Assembly (NCBI GenBank): GCA_031216445.1
Contig: CM062208.1
Coordinates: forward strand, 8,227,001-8,291,000
Source of the DNA: Lateolabrax maculatus
Taxonomy: Eukaryota > Chordata > Actinopteri > Acropomatiformes > Lateolabracidae
DNA length: 64,000 nucleotides
Direction: 5' to 3'
Positions 20,966-31,745 of this stretch are shown here, piece by piece. The notes under the pieces were generated by a model, which had not been told where the DNA came from, ran no database searches, and saw only the letters and a program-made list of their open reading frames with translations. Each line of letters starts with the position of its first letter. Position 1 is the first letter of the stretch. A program made the position numbers and the translations under genes.

Positions 20966-21756
20966 TTTTATTGTCCACAAACTTCAAAAACATTCGATAG
21001 TAGAAGACTATACAGTGTGTATATTAAGTGTGTCTAATATATGTTTTAAAAAAACGTAAACCTTGCATACTGACATACTTTTTCTGCTGCACAGAAACAT
21101 GCCTCTATATTAGCGAAGTGATGCTCCCTGTGAAGACTCTCCACTTGCTCACCATGGCACTCTGGACTGTTTAAAATGGACTGTCTTTCAGCACGCTGCT
21201 CTTTATTTTCCTGACCAAAGATGTCCCTGCCTGTGTGGGCAGAAGTGTTGACAGTTCTTCCTCCTTCCTTGGTGCCTTCTCTTGACTGGGTGAGCTGGCT
21301 GTGACATCAATGGACGTGTTTGCTGCTCATCTACTGGATGTCTGTCTCCCTTTGGGGTAAACCGGACTGCACCCTGTTACTTGAAATGTTGACAGACACA
21401 TCATAATCTAAAGAAGTACTTTTGTTTAGTGGAATAATCGGTTTTGTTTCATCATTACATAATCTGTCCATTCTTAAAGGGAAGAACTTAAAACTGTGAA
21501 TATGTATGTTGTGTTACTGTTAATGTCGCTAGTTAAGTTAATATTCTAAACAGTTTTCTCTACTTTTTTTTTTTGTCTCTACAAAGCTTAAATTTACTAT
21601 TTAGGTCTTCTCAGAGAGGTACTGAGACTTCCTCTTTTTTAGTCAATGGTGCTATTTTAATTTAAAATACTCTTTGAAATGTAGTGGACTATGATGACTA
21701 ATATTAACCATTTAAAACCAACATCAATGCATCAACTTTGCATATACTACTATACA

Positions 21757-21978
21757 TTAAAGGAATAGTTTAATATTTTGGGAATTACGCCTATTCCCTT
21801 CTTGTTGGAGAGTTAGATAAGATCAATTTAACTCTCAGTTATGTCCATTGAATATGAAGCTACGGCCAGCGGCTGAGCAAATCACAACGACTGGAAAGTA
21901 CAGATATGAAAGTCGTAACAATCTAAATATCTGACAGAAAGCAAATACGCGTATTTCCCAAAATGTATATTCCTTTAA
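21757..21978. mobile_element. compact fold-back MITE (family A) with TTAA at both ends
   Basis: It starts TTAAAGGAATA followed by TTTTGGGAATTACGCCTATT and ends with the inverse (AAATACGCGTATTTCCCAAA... TATTCCTTTAA). The terminal arms are imperfect inverted repeats of about 30 bp. TTAA at each edge fits piggyBac-type target preference, but TTAA could also be part of the terminus. No transposase gene is present. It sits in the impg2 3' UTR. Confidence 0.5.
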
Positions 21979-23046
21979 GGTGGCCAAATTTACTTTCAAA
22001 AGCTGAACGTTGAGTGGGACGTTATTACAACTATTTTTCTACTAGCAGGTGGTACTGTAGAGATGAGAAAGTGAAAATAATGGTGATTGGAGAAAGGCAG
22101 AGAGCATGAACCCTCTACAGCTCCGGGATCCAGAAATAAGTGAAAACACGTTTCAGTGGAAAATACTCTGGGGCAAGCGGCCCAGGGATTTGATCAAAAT
22201 CAGTCTGATTTCAGATGTCATATGTAATGCAACTGAAAGAAAAAGGAAAAGCAAGCTGATAAACAACATGTGCTCTTTGGAAAGACATCCTCAAGCTGCG
22301 TCTCCTGCTGAAAAAACTTCAAGGTTACCAACAGTTCTTATAAAATGATCTGCCCTGTGACTACTTGTTTGGCCATAATCCTGCTCCTCAATTTGAAACT
22401 TTCTGACGGACTAATTTCAGTGTTTTCTTTGGTATTGTCATATGTTCCTCCTTGGAATTCATTGTACTTGATCCCTCTTGTCCCTTGAGTGGACCCTCAC
22501 AGCTGCAGCAGATTACGATCTGTAGATTTTGTTTTTTTGTCGGCCAGTGTGACCGTCAGTTCTCTTAGGTGGTCAGAATCAGACACGTAGATCAGCTTCT
22601 TGTTTACATTACATGCTTCTCTTCCTTTGCTCTTACTTTAGAGGTCTACACAAGCGAAAAACACTGGTGAAGCAGACTCTTGACAGTGACAGTGTCATGC
22701 CTTTTGCAATCTGCATATTCAATTTTATTTTTATATGCATGCTTTTGTTGTGTCTGCATACAGTTTTTGTCAACGTACTGCATCTGCCACCTGGACAAAC
22801 GGCCAATTATCCCATACAGTGTTCTGTCTGATATTAATAACTTGTAGGATGTAAATCATATGTGTCTCAAATGTTTCAATATATGAACATATTCTTTTTA
22901 TACTGACAACTGTTTCACCATTTTGTGTTATACCGTGCAGCTGTGTGAATTACTAACAAAAAACTGTAAAATGTACAAAAATTAAATGTTTTATATAAAA
23001 TGCAGGCTCTGGTCAATTACAATTTTGAGGTACTGTTTTGTTATCG

Positions 23047-23052
23047 AATAAA
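23047..23052 (+). terminator. AATAAA poly(A) signal, likely impg2 end
   Basis: A canonical AATAAA lies 2.7 kb past the impg2 stop, with ATTAAA 66 bp earlier. No gene is visible downstream for 24 kb, so the impg2 transcript plausibly ends about 15-30 bp after one of these. Confidence 0.45.
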
Positions 23053-23184
23053 AACTGCCAAACAGTAGCTCCACCTCCACCAGCTTCAACATATTGCTGC
23101 ATACATGTAATACGTTTTAGTACGTTATTAGATTAATATGTGATAATAATCTAATAATGTTTGTCTAATCTGTACAAAAAAAAC

Positions 23185-23400
23185 AAGGTGTGACGTATGG
23201 TTTTATGGGGGATTATACACTGGACCATTTCTTGGCTGGAAGTAGTAACTTTCTGGAGTTTCATGCTGTTTGTCTGGCAGGCACCCTCATGACAAGACCC
23301 CAGGAAGGGCTCATAACATAACTCTTTCCTCTATTTCCAGTCTCAAGCAAATAGCAACTAAGACAAATATGCATATTTCCCCAAAACTATTTCTTTTAAG
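23185..23400. repeat. fold-back repeat family A, rearranged copy
   Basis: Contains the forward internal piece (ACTGGACCATTTCTTGGCTGG) followed by a reverse terminal piece (ATATGCATATTTCCCCAAAAC...TTCTTTTAA). Internally deleted. Confidence 0.55.
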
Positions 23401-23480
23401 TAAACAGAGTAAATTTACACTGTGGTATTGATACTTTTACTTAAGTAAAGGATGTGAATACTTCTACCATTGCTCTTGAC
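23400..23480. repeat. family B repeat fragment
   Basis: ATTGATACTTTTACTTAAGTAAAGGATGTGAATACTTCTACCATTG-like end of the family. It directly abuts the family A copy. Confidence 0.5.
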
Positions 23481-25216
23481 ATTGTCAAGAAAACAAAAAG
23501 AGTGGGAAAAGACTTGTTGCTTCTCTGATATATTGGCTTTTTCCGCTATGCTGTTGGACCAGGTGTTTAGCAGCTCGTGGATAATCTGAAAAGCAGATTA
23601 GTCTCAGCAGGTATGGATTATAGGCTTGTCCGTGGCCATGACAGTTTCTAAAAGAGTGTATACCAGTTATTAGCCTGGGTCACACACATATACACAAGTG
23701 CCAGGATTTGGCTTTGTAATTTAACGCCTTCTGCACAAGTAAAGGACATTGTGTAAACATTGGCCTGAAGAATACAACTACGAACTATGTGTTGTTGTAC
23801 TCCATGCAGAAAAAATTGGATCCAGCTGTTGTTTTTTTTTAAAAATGTTTTAGTATGAGCATTGTTCCAGAGGTTTGGATTATATTTGGCATATTATGAT
23901 TAGGTCAGCGGTGTGTTGGTGGCCAGTGATGGCGTCATTTAATTTAATATTAGAAAATCAAAATCACCATAGCGATGGAGCAGGAGGTGTGCCTGCTTGA
24001 AGTCCCATCTTATTTAAAGTCAATGAAAGATGAAGAGTGAAAGCAGCAGCAACAACTTGCTCTGTACTGGCTCAGTTTGAATCTTTCACCCGCATGAAGT
24101 CGGTCTTGTGGCAGTGCAGGGCAATGGGTAAAAAATGGAAAAATCCAAGTTAGGGAGGAAATCATTACTGCATGCTGACAGACTGACATGTAATGTTTTC
24201 ATGCTGGAGGATAATTTGGCGAGAGGAGTGATGAAAAGTCCCAGTGGTGGAAGATGTTCCTAACCAGGTGGGTCGATGATTGTCCATGTGAGAAAAGCAT
24301 CTGCTTCATGCTTATTTTTTTTAAACTGTTGGTCAGACAAAACAAGACATTTTAAGACATTACCTTGCACTCTGGGAAACTGGGACATTTGTCATTATTG
24401 CCTGACATTTTATAGACAAATAATAATTTGTTGCAGCCCTACTTTCAGCACTTATAGCACTATTCATGCTGTATAGAGCATTATGAACATCCACTGTACA
24501 GTATATAACCATGATTTACAGCTGGTGTCTCTGAGCGCCCAAACATAATTTTCTGTAATGGACTTCTGAAACATGTCATTTGTTCAAAATCATGTTTCTA
24601 ACCAATTCTCATCAAATTAGGAAAAGGAAAAAGCCAATAAAACAATGTTCAGTATGTTTGAGCTGTTAAAGAGATTCCCCATGTCCCCAAACAGAACATT
24701 AAGGGTAACAGAATATAGGGTCTCTTTGTGTTTTCTCACAAAAAACAAGAGCATGAATTGCGAAGATTGATCTCATTGATTAATTTAGACACACTTATAT
24801 TTTAAATCTACATCTGTAATTGATAATGAATACGCACACTGTTTTGTCATGTTTTAAGCTTTGATGTCATGTTTTGTATTTAGCTGTCTCATTTTTCAAC
24901 AAAACCAAAAATGCCCCCAAAAAATAATAATCAACATACATATCAGTATTCACAAGGACAGTTTCCCTAGCAATTTGTGTGTTTTTTGTGATTGTTAACT
25001 GTATTGGAAAATAGCAGGTCTTCCAGCTGCACAAATTTACAAATGGCCTTATGTTTGAAAGGAAACTTTCAGACCTTTTTGTACACAAAGTGAAGAGTCT
25101 GTGGCTTCGTAGATGTTTCTGATCCTGTGTAACCACAAGGGGGCCATGTATCTGTTTGTCTGCACTCAGACGAAACTGGCATCAGTCTCTACCTAATAAA
25201 ATTCAGCTTTTTAGCA

Positions 25217-25262
25217 GTGTGTGTGTGTGTGAGAGAGAGAGAAAGAGAGAGAGAGAGCGAGA
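25217..25262. repeat. (GT)n(GA)n compound microsatellite
   Basis: A GT run passes directly into a GA run with a few substitutions. Confidence 0.9.
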
Positions 25263-26159
25263 GCTTATGTCTCAAATCTAGAAATCACGGTCGTTTAGAG
25301 AGGCTCTCAATGTGATTGGAGATAAGTTAGCATAGGACACTGAATAAACACCCTTTTGGACATCCATCATGACGGTAATAAGTTACAGGATTCTGTGAGT
25401 GAACGGATTGTTTCCTGTCCCCCTGCCTCTTCTTCAACAACAGCATGTAATTATTCTGATAAGCCTGCAGGTGTTATTTGATATCTCAATAAGTCTGCGG
25501 CTCACTCCCTCGTGTCTGTGCAGACTCTTGTTAAGTGTCTTATAAAAGTCTGCTGATTTACGAGCAGATAAATGACAGAGTGAGCGGGAAGTGCAACCCT
25601 GGCCCTCACCAGCTGGCTGTCAAACACTGCGCACAAACGATGGAGTTTATCTCTTATACCTGTGCAGCATGAAAAAGAGTTACCCATCACTGCAGTCGTT
25701 TGCTACTGAAAAGCTCGTACCTCTGAATGTGACCTTATTTACAGCTTTTATTCATTGCTCTCAGCAGCTGCTTGGGACTTTTTTGTTATTAAAGATCATG
25801 TCAAATCGTTACGTATGGAGGCAAATCAGCTTTAATAACACGTTTTTACTGCAACAAGTTATGGCACATGGCACACTCTCCTCTTTCTCCTTCAGTCTCT
25901 CTTGCACCAGTCCCTCCTCTTGTCATTTCCTTTTATATCTTATGATTAGGTACTTTCTTTCTAAGCCTGATGTGGACCTATTAATGTCTCCAGTATGTTT
26001 TCTGTGGGTGTGTGTCAGATGGAGAAGGACAGAAGGGGAGAGCGAATCCGATCGAGGGAGGAAGAATTAGAAAAGGCACGTGGCTGGATTGCTGCTCTCT
26101 TTTCGGCCCATGTGCCTCACCAGAAGTGTAGCGCATGTAATGGGTGACCAAGAGTTCAC

Positions 26160-26345
26160 TGGCTGATAGGAATGTGCAAATTATCATTAGCTCTTCCCAA
26201 GCCGGACTGGCCTAATAGTCAAATCTGCCCATTATTGAACGCATTTAGACCAGGGCCTTTAATTATTAAACTGCTGCACGTGAATTACGTACGTGTTTTC
26301 GTTTTCCAGCCTGAAATGTTGCCGTTTTGGTTCACTCCGGTCGCT
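26160..26345. promoter_or_regulatory. candidate conserved non-coding element rich in homeodomain cores
   Basis: The stretch holds many TAAT/ATTA cores: TTATCATTAG, CCTAATAG, CATTATTG, TTTAATTATTAAA, plus CACGTGAATTACGTACGTG. This density and its unique-looking text suggest an enhancer. Conservation could not be tested. Confidence 0.25.
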
Positions 26346-28840
26346 CTCATTAGGATAATTTCTGGACAAAGCTCCTTTTAGAGCATTTTTAAGTGTAATT
26401 CTTGTATGTTTTATTAACACTGGCCCAAAATCACAGGGTATAGATGAGCTTAAGCCAATTTCCAGCAAAGTACAGTATCTGGACTTCCTATTGTGCATCA
26501 TATAATTCATAGTAGTACAGTATAGTAGCATATAAGGCAGACAGATTAATATCGTCACAGCAATATAAACCTCCGGAGATACATTTAGCATACTGTGGTG
26601 CTGATTTCGGTTTGCCATTGCATCACTTAATTTTTCAGCCGGCTTTCTACTTCTCATCCCCAAATCCCACTTGAAGCATAATTTCAGTGTTTTGGCAATT
26701 AAAAAATGATGTATTGTAGTTTGTGAAAGTTAAATTCCTTCTTCTTGCTTGGCGGTCGCTGCTGAGGGCTTCTCTCTCTTTCACTCTGAGGCCTGGTGGT
26801 TTGTGAGGTAACCTCTCTGAGGGTGATTTATACCACACAGATGTTCTGGGATGAGCAGTTATCCTGTTGGGAAGTATTGTGTGCGTGTCTGTGTGATGAG
26901 TTTAATGCCATTATACTGAGCTGTCCAAGGTAGTCTGCAGGGGAAACACTTAAGGTCCTATGGCACTGAAATGAAAAAAGCTTTTCTACCCCCCCCCCCC
27001 CCCCCCTCCATTTTTCAGAATTTTGTTCCATCCTATTGACTATCACAGTCAGAAAAGGCAGATTAGTGCAGTTATACTATACCACAGTGGTTTCCAACCA
27101 TTTGTCTGCCATGTCTCCCTCGCAGATGAATTCAAGTATTGACATCACCATGTTCCAAAAGTGTTCATTTGAATTTATTTTTAACTGGAGGATGTGTTTC
27201 ACCTTCTTTGCTTGCTAAGTAGTTTTTGCGCACTCTCAGTTGAAACACGTGGCATTTAGGCTGTATCAAATATTTGGATTTTCTTCTTAAATAAAAATCG
27301 TAATTTATATTTTCTTAGATTAATTACAATCTCCACATACCCAGTGTAACTCCAGAGGTGCTGGGTGGGACAGCTGCTATATCAGACTGTATACTCATCA
27401 AGCGGAAAACGTTTGTGGTATTTGTTGCCTTGCAGGAAGTTGCTTCTCCTTTATCAAAATTGATTGATTAAATTTCCACGCAGGAAGGCATGTTTTGAGA
27501 TAAAACCTGAGCTTTTTTACTGCCAAGGCTTAAGGTCAAGAACAGGTCTTATTGCCATCCCTCTTTAATCAGGGGTAGATTCGGACCAGGTTCTTTGGCA
27601 GCAATGCTAAGTTGGCTATTTATCAGCAAATATCAGTTAGATGTTTGGCACTGGTTGTCCCTCTGTTTTGGTGATTGTTGTTGTGTTGTACAAACACTCG
27701 ACCCACAGTAATAGGCTGTGTCAGTCTGTGCAAAAACAACCCCTTTGATGCGATGAGGCATTTGTCCCCACTGACTGAAAAAAATGCAAAATGAACATTA
27801 GCTTTCTTCCCTTTTCCAATTATGTCCCTTTGCTATTATATGGGTGTAATGGAGCACTGACTCCATGACAATATTTATAACTGCACTGGAACTGCTAAAT
27901 CAAAAGTGTGAAAAACATGATCTCAGCTGTCCCGTTCCAGACCTTCTGTCAGCAGGGGCGGGTGGAAACAAATAGTTACTCACAGGGAATGGATGTTGCA
28001 GGGAAACCTCTTCTAGACAGTCAACTCCTCAGCTTACAGTGAGGGGCAGGTATGCTTTTTCTGGATTGGGAAGAAGCTGCTCACAAATCCACTGGGCCCA
28101 CAAACTGATGTCATTCACATTATCTTTTAGTGGCCACGGTGTTAATGTTAGAAATATGAAAAAATAATGAGTTCCTACTCCCATATGATGAATAAATGCT
28201 CTCTGTTTATGAGATTATGATTTTTACAGTATTGGTTTTGTGAGATCATAAGTGTTGTTTTGGTTGCATTACTGCCTGCTCCATGCTGACTGTTAATGAT
28301 GGAAAACTGCTGTGTCGCACAGGACAAGACAGGATCCTGGACAAATTTAGATCAAAGTCATCAAAGTCCCTCCTTATTTTCATTGGTCCGCTTTCCTTGT
28401 GGAATAACGTTACTGCAGCTGTTCACCATGTTGACCTGAATGTTGGGCCATTGACCTTGACAGCTTGTGCAAAACCACGGAGAGCTGAGGTCATGACGTC
28501 ACGTCTGGGCTAGCCTCTGTTCTACTTGCTTCTGTAACATTTCTGTAACATTTCTTTTATCTATCTGAAAAGATGAAGCGTGTTCCGAGGCTTTACGCTC
28601 CATATTCTGAGACAAATCGGCATCCAAATTGGGAACTGCAATGTGTGTACTTATATCATGGTTTTGTCTCTCAAAGTCACCAACTTTTTAGCTGTAATAT
28701 CTGCCATCTAAAGAATTCTACACTGTTCAGTCCTCTCTCTCCTGTTGTTATTACAGACATGTCTGAGCTCACTGTGGCCCCTTGACTCTCCAATAAGTAA
28801 CCCACTGTGGTCGAGGGCTCATGGAAAACGGTGTTCGTTA
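26346..28840. other. intergenic, no gene recognised
   Basis: Only a poly-C tract at 26989-27006 stands out. No exon-like sequence is recognised. Confidence 0.55.
26989..27006. repeat. C18 homopolymer
   Basis: A run of 18 C. Prone to slippage and sequencing error; the G-rich complement can form quadruplex-like structures. Confidence 0.95.
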
Positions 28841-29096
28841 AGTGCCACTAAATTATATATATATATTGAACAAGCAACTTTTTTTTAAATTATTATCCTT
28901 ATCAAGATATTTAGTGAGCCACATGACAAACTGTTAAGAAAGGCTTTGTTCCAAGCCTGGATTTTAAGTTATAAGCATAGTTACAAATGTAAGAGAGATT
29001 TTGAATTAGTTTTTCTTACTTCTGTCCAATGTCTAAATTAGTGTTTGTGATTGGCTACAGTTCCCCATTTACATTTTTAACCAAATGTGTTTTTGT

Positions 29097-29122
29097 GGTG
29101 TGTGTGTGTGTGTGTGTGTGTG
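29097..29122. repeat. (GT)n microsatellite
   Basis: Short perfect GT run. Confidence 0.9.
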
Positions 29123-30300
29123 ATCTTGTGGCAGAAGCATGGAAGGCAGAATTTGAAAGCGAGACACTGTGTGGAAAAGTTAAATTGTCTGAGACAGTGT
29201 GCAGGTGTAGAAACTGGAGAGGACCAAAAGCCCTCTGAGGCCTTCTGTTCATGTGGAGAGAGAAGCTGGAGTGTCTAATTTAAGTCTGCAAACAGTAGCA
29301 GAATCAGACTGTTCATCATCATCAAGTTGAACCAAACACAAACCCTTTGAGATAATACTTTTGTGGTCAGAGCCTCAGTAATTCCTTTTAACTTGACTCT
29401 CTGTAAACATTCACAACATTCGTTCTGCATGTGAATTATTAATGCTTTTCCTTTTGAGGAGAATTTTTTATTTATTGCTCTGTAATCTTGAAACTATAAC
29501 TATGTTACTTGATGTATGACTGTGTTTTAAGGACTCAGTAAAAATGGATTTAATGGGGTTGTGCAATCCCTCTGGCTATTTTGTTGGTCTTTTGTTGAGA
29601 AATAGTTGAGGGAGGTGGTTTTGGGGGTTTCTCTCTCTTTTTTTTCTTCAACTCTGTCAACCATTATTGTTTTCGTAGCACTTTAGCAGTTTGATGCTCG
29701 AGGCCTGACCATTTTCATATGGTTTTACAAACAGCATGGTCAGCTGCAGTGAATAAAATAGTAGACACAAACCAGTCCTCAGATGATCGAAATATTATTC
29801 TATGACCTATATAAAAATGTGCTGTATAGTATAATCCATTTGTCAATATGTGCAAGCAGTTTTTGGTGGGTCATACCTGTTTCGTTTCATTAAGCCAAAG
29901 TCAAAGAGCTTCCCACCTCCTCCTGATGTCCCTGTAGACACAGCAAGGCCGTTACTTGCACACAATCCATCACAGTGAAAATGGAGTCAGATTTAAGCAC
30001 AATCATAGACTGTATGAAGGAGGCACAATACTGCAGCTTGCATGAATGATTTCTTTGAAAACAATAACCAAACATGGATGTCAGCAAAAGGATAATGTAA
30101 GTTGGTGCTTTTTTGCATGAAAACGGTTTGTGCTATAAAGCTGTGGTTTCCTCCAGGGTGCCTTAAGCCAGTCTAAAATCTTGGTGACATGTAGAGTTAA
30201 ATATACATTACTACTACTACTTTTAGTTAGTGGGCTAAAACAAGTAAAACCCAGTATGTTCACTTATAACAGCAGAAAAAAGCACCAAAACCACTCTTTA

Positions 30301-30333
30301 CTGGAGGATGTAGTCAAATCCTACATCCTCCAG
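30301..30333. repeat. perfect 13-bp inverted repeat, 7-bp loop
   Basis: CTGGAGGATGTAG (30301-30313) and its exact complement (30321-30333) flank TCAAATC. It could fold as a hairpin in DNA or RNA. No gene is nearby. Confidence 0.9.
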
Positions 30334-30529
30334 GGTGTTTAACTGTGTCAAAACTGCTCATCCAGCTTTGCTGAGCTGTTTATCTAACCAACAACTGGTG
30401 TGACATTTACTATCTTTATAAGACATATATGCTACAGATTATTCTTTTATTCACGGGACAAAAAAGATGGGAAATAGACTACCCACTGTGTGGCAGGTTG
30501 AATTAGTATGTTGAACAGGTGAGGAACAG

Positions 30530-30572
30530 ACAGTTCAGTGTATTTCCCAAAATGTCAAACTATTGCTTTTAC
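30530..30572 (-). repeat. family A terminal fragment
   Basis: Reverse terminal arm only: GTATTTCCCAAAATGTCAAACTATT followed by GCTTTTA. Confidence 0.5.
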
Positions 30573-31439
30573 GTACTGAAAAAAGGGAAGACATTTATAC
30601 CTCTGGTTGATTAATACCAATAATTTCAACAGGGTAACAAAGGATTTGACGTCTCTTGGGGTGCAGTGCAGAGGGAGGGTGATGGAAGGATCCCAAAGCA
30701 GGCAGAGAACAGATTTTGTTTCTGCTTCTTTATCGACCCTGCTGTGTTCAGGTCCCTTGGTTGTTTTGCTTGGCCCCTCTGTTGAGGTATTTCTCATATC
30801 TGTGGTCGACAGCGATAATGTTTTAGATACATGGTGCTGTGAGGAGGAAACCGTGGCTTACCGACCAATAACATTCTGGGAGGACATGTTAAATCATCTG
30901 TGATTACAATACTCCTTTTTAAAGAATCTCTTGATCCACTTAGCCCTTTCCTCCCAGATCTCCATGTTTTCTTTTCTGTCTAACCTGATCCCCTTCTTAT
31001 TCTACCTCCAATTCTTATCTTAACGTCTCAATCTTTATTTTCTTCACTGGTTTAAAAACCTTAAAGATATTATGGCCTGGCACATTTCTTGTTGTTTTTC
31101 AAGTCCAACTGGGAGGGGTGATGTCCCATCTCCAACCTGACGAGCTCTGTGATAACTTTGAGGAAAGATCTGGCTCGACTTCAAGGGATGAGAATGAACC
31201 CTCATATTATAAAAATCGTCAAAGGTATAAATTAGTTCAGACACGTGCTTTAGATAATTGAGAATTACTTGATTTCAATTAATCTTTAGGTATTTTAAGA
31301 GATTTATGAAAATGAGGAATAATGTATTGAGATAAATTGCATCAGAGCAATACTCAACTGTCAAAACAATTAGATTCTTGAAACTACTACTTTGCTTAGC
31401 ACAGTTCAGATTATCTCACCATTAAGGCACATCATTTTT

Positions 31440-31745
31440 TACTTATTTAAAAAAATAGTCTGACATTTTTGTTTTTTATTTTTTTGGAAATAAGGTAACA
31501 AAATCCACCTACAGAAATGTTGAAATGACATGTTGTGGTTTTACTGGGATGTGTCAGACTTTCTTGGCTGGCCGCAAGGACTTCCTGGTTTGCCAGGAAA
31601 CCAACGGAGACTCCAGAACATAACACATAACCGCATATAATCCCCCGGAAAAACCACAATGTGATGTTTTTACACTTTGTTTTTTGTACAGATTAAACAA
31701 ACAAGATATAATGTGTTGATTAGTGTTGATGAGCATTACAGTTTG
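31440..31745. repeat. family A, head-to-head truncated pair
   Basis: The left half reads forward (TGTGGTTTTACTGGGATGTG, TTTCTTGGCTGGCC, GACTTCCTGG). The right half is reverse (GGAGACTCCAGAACATAAC, ACACTTTGTTTTTTGTACAG, ATTAAACAAACAAGATATAA). Together they form an imperfect palindrome. Confidence 0.55.

Larger units (their letters stand above)
20352..23070 (+). other. impg2: impg2 3' UTR with probable intron and poly(A) signals
   Basis: A CAACAAG|GTATTC donor at 20373 and a pyrimidine-rich TGCTGCACAG acceptor ending at 21094 suggest a 3' UTR intron. The junction would lie 21 nt past the stop, too close to trigger exon-junction-dependent decay. The UTR would then run from 21095 to poly(A) signals ATTAAA at 22981 and AATAAA at 23047. 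The proposed intron contains one dispersed repeat and the UTR another. The end is inferred. Confidence 0.5.
23071..26160. other. intergenic: repeats, no gene recognised
   Basis: Apart from the repeats at 23185-23480 and a GT/GA simple repeat at 25217-25262 there is no recognisable feature. Open frames are short and lack family resemblance. Confidence 0.6.
28841..31430. other. intergenic, no gene recognised
   Basis: Holds a short TA run (28854-28866), a GT run (29097-29122), a perfect hairpin (30301-30333) and a family A end (about 30530-30572). No supported exon. Confidence 0.55.
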
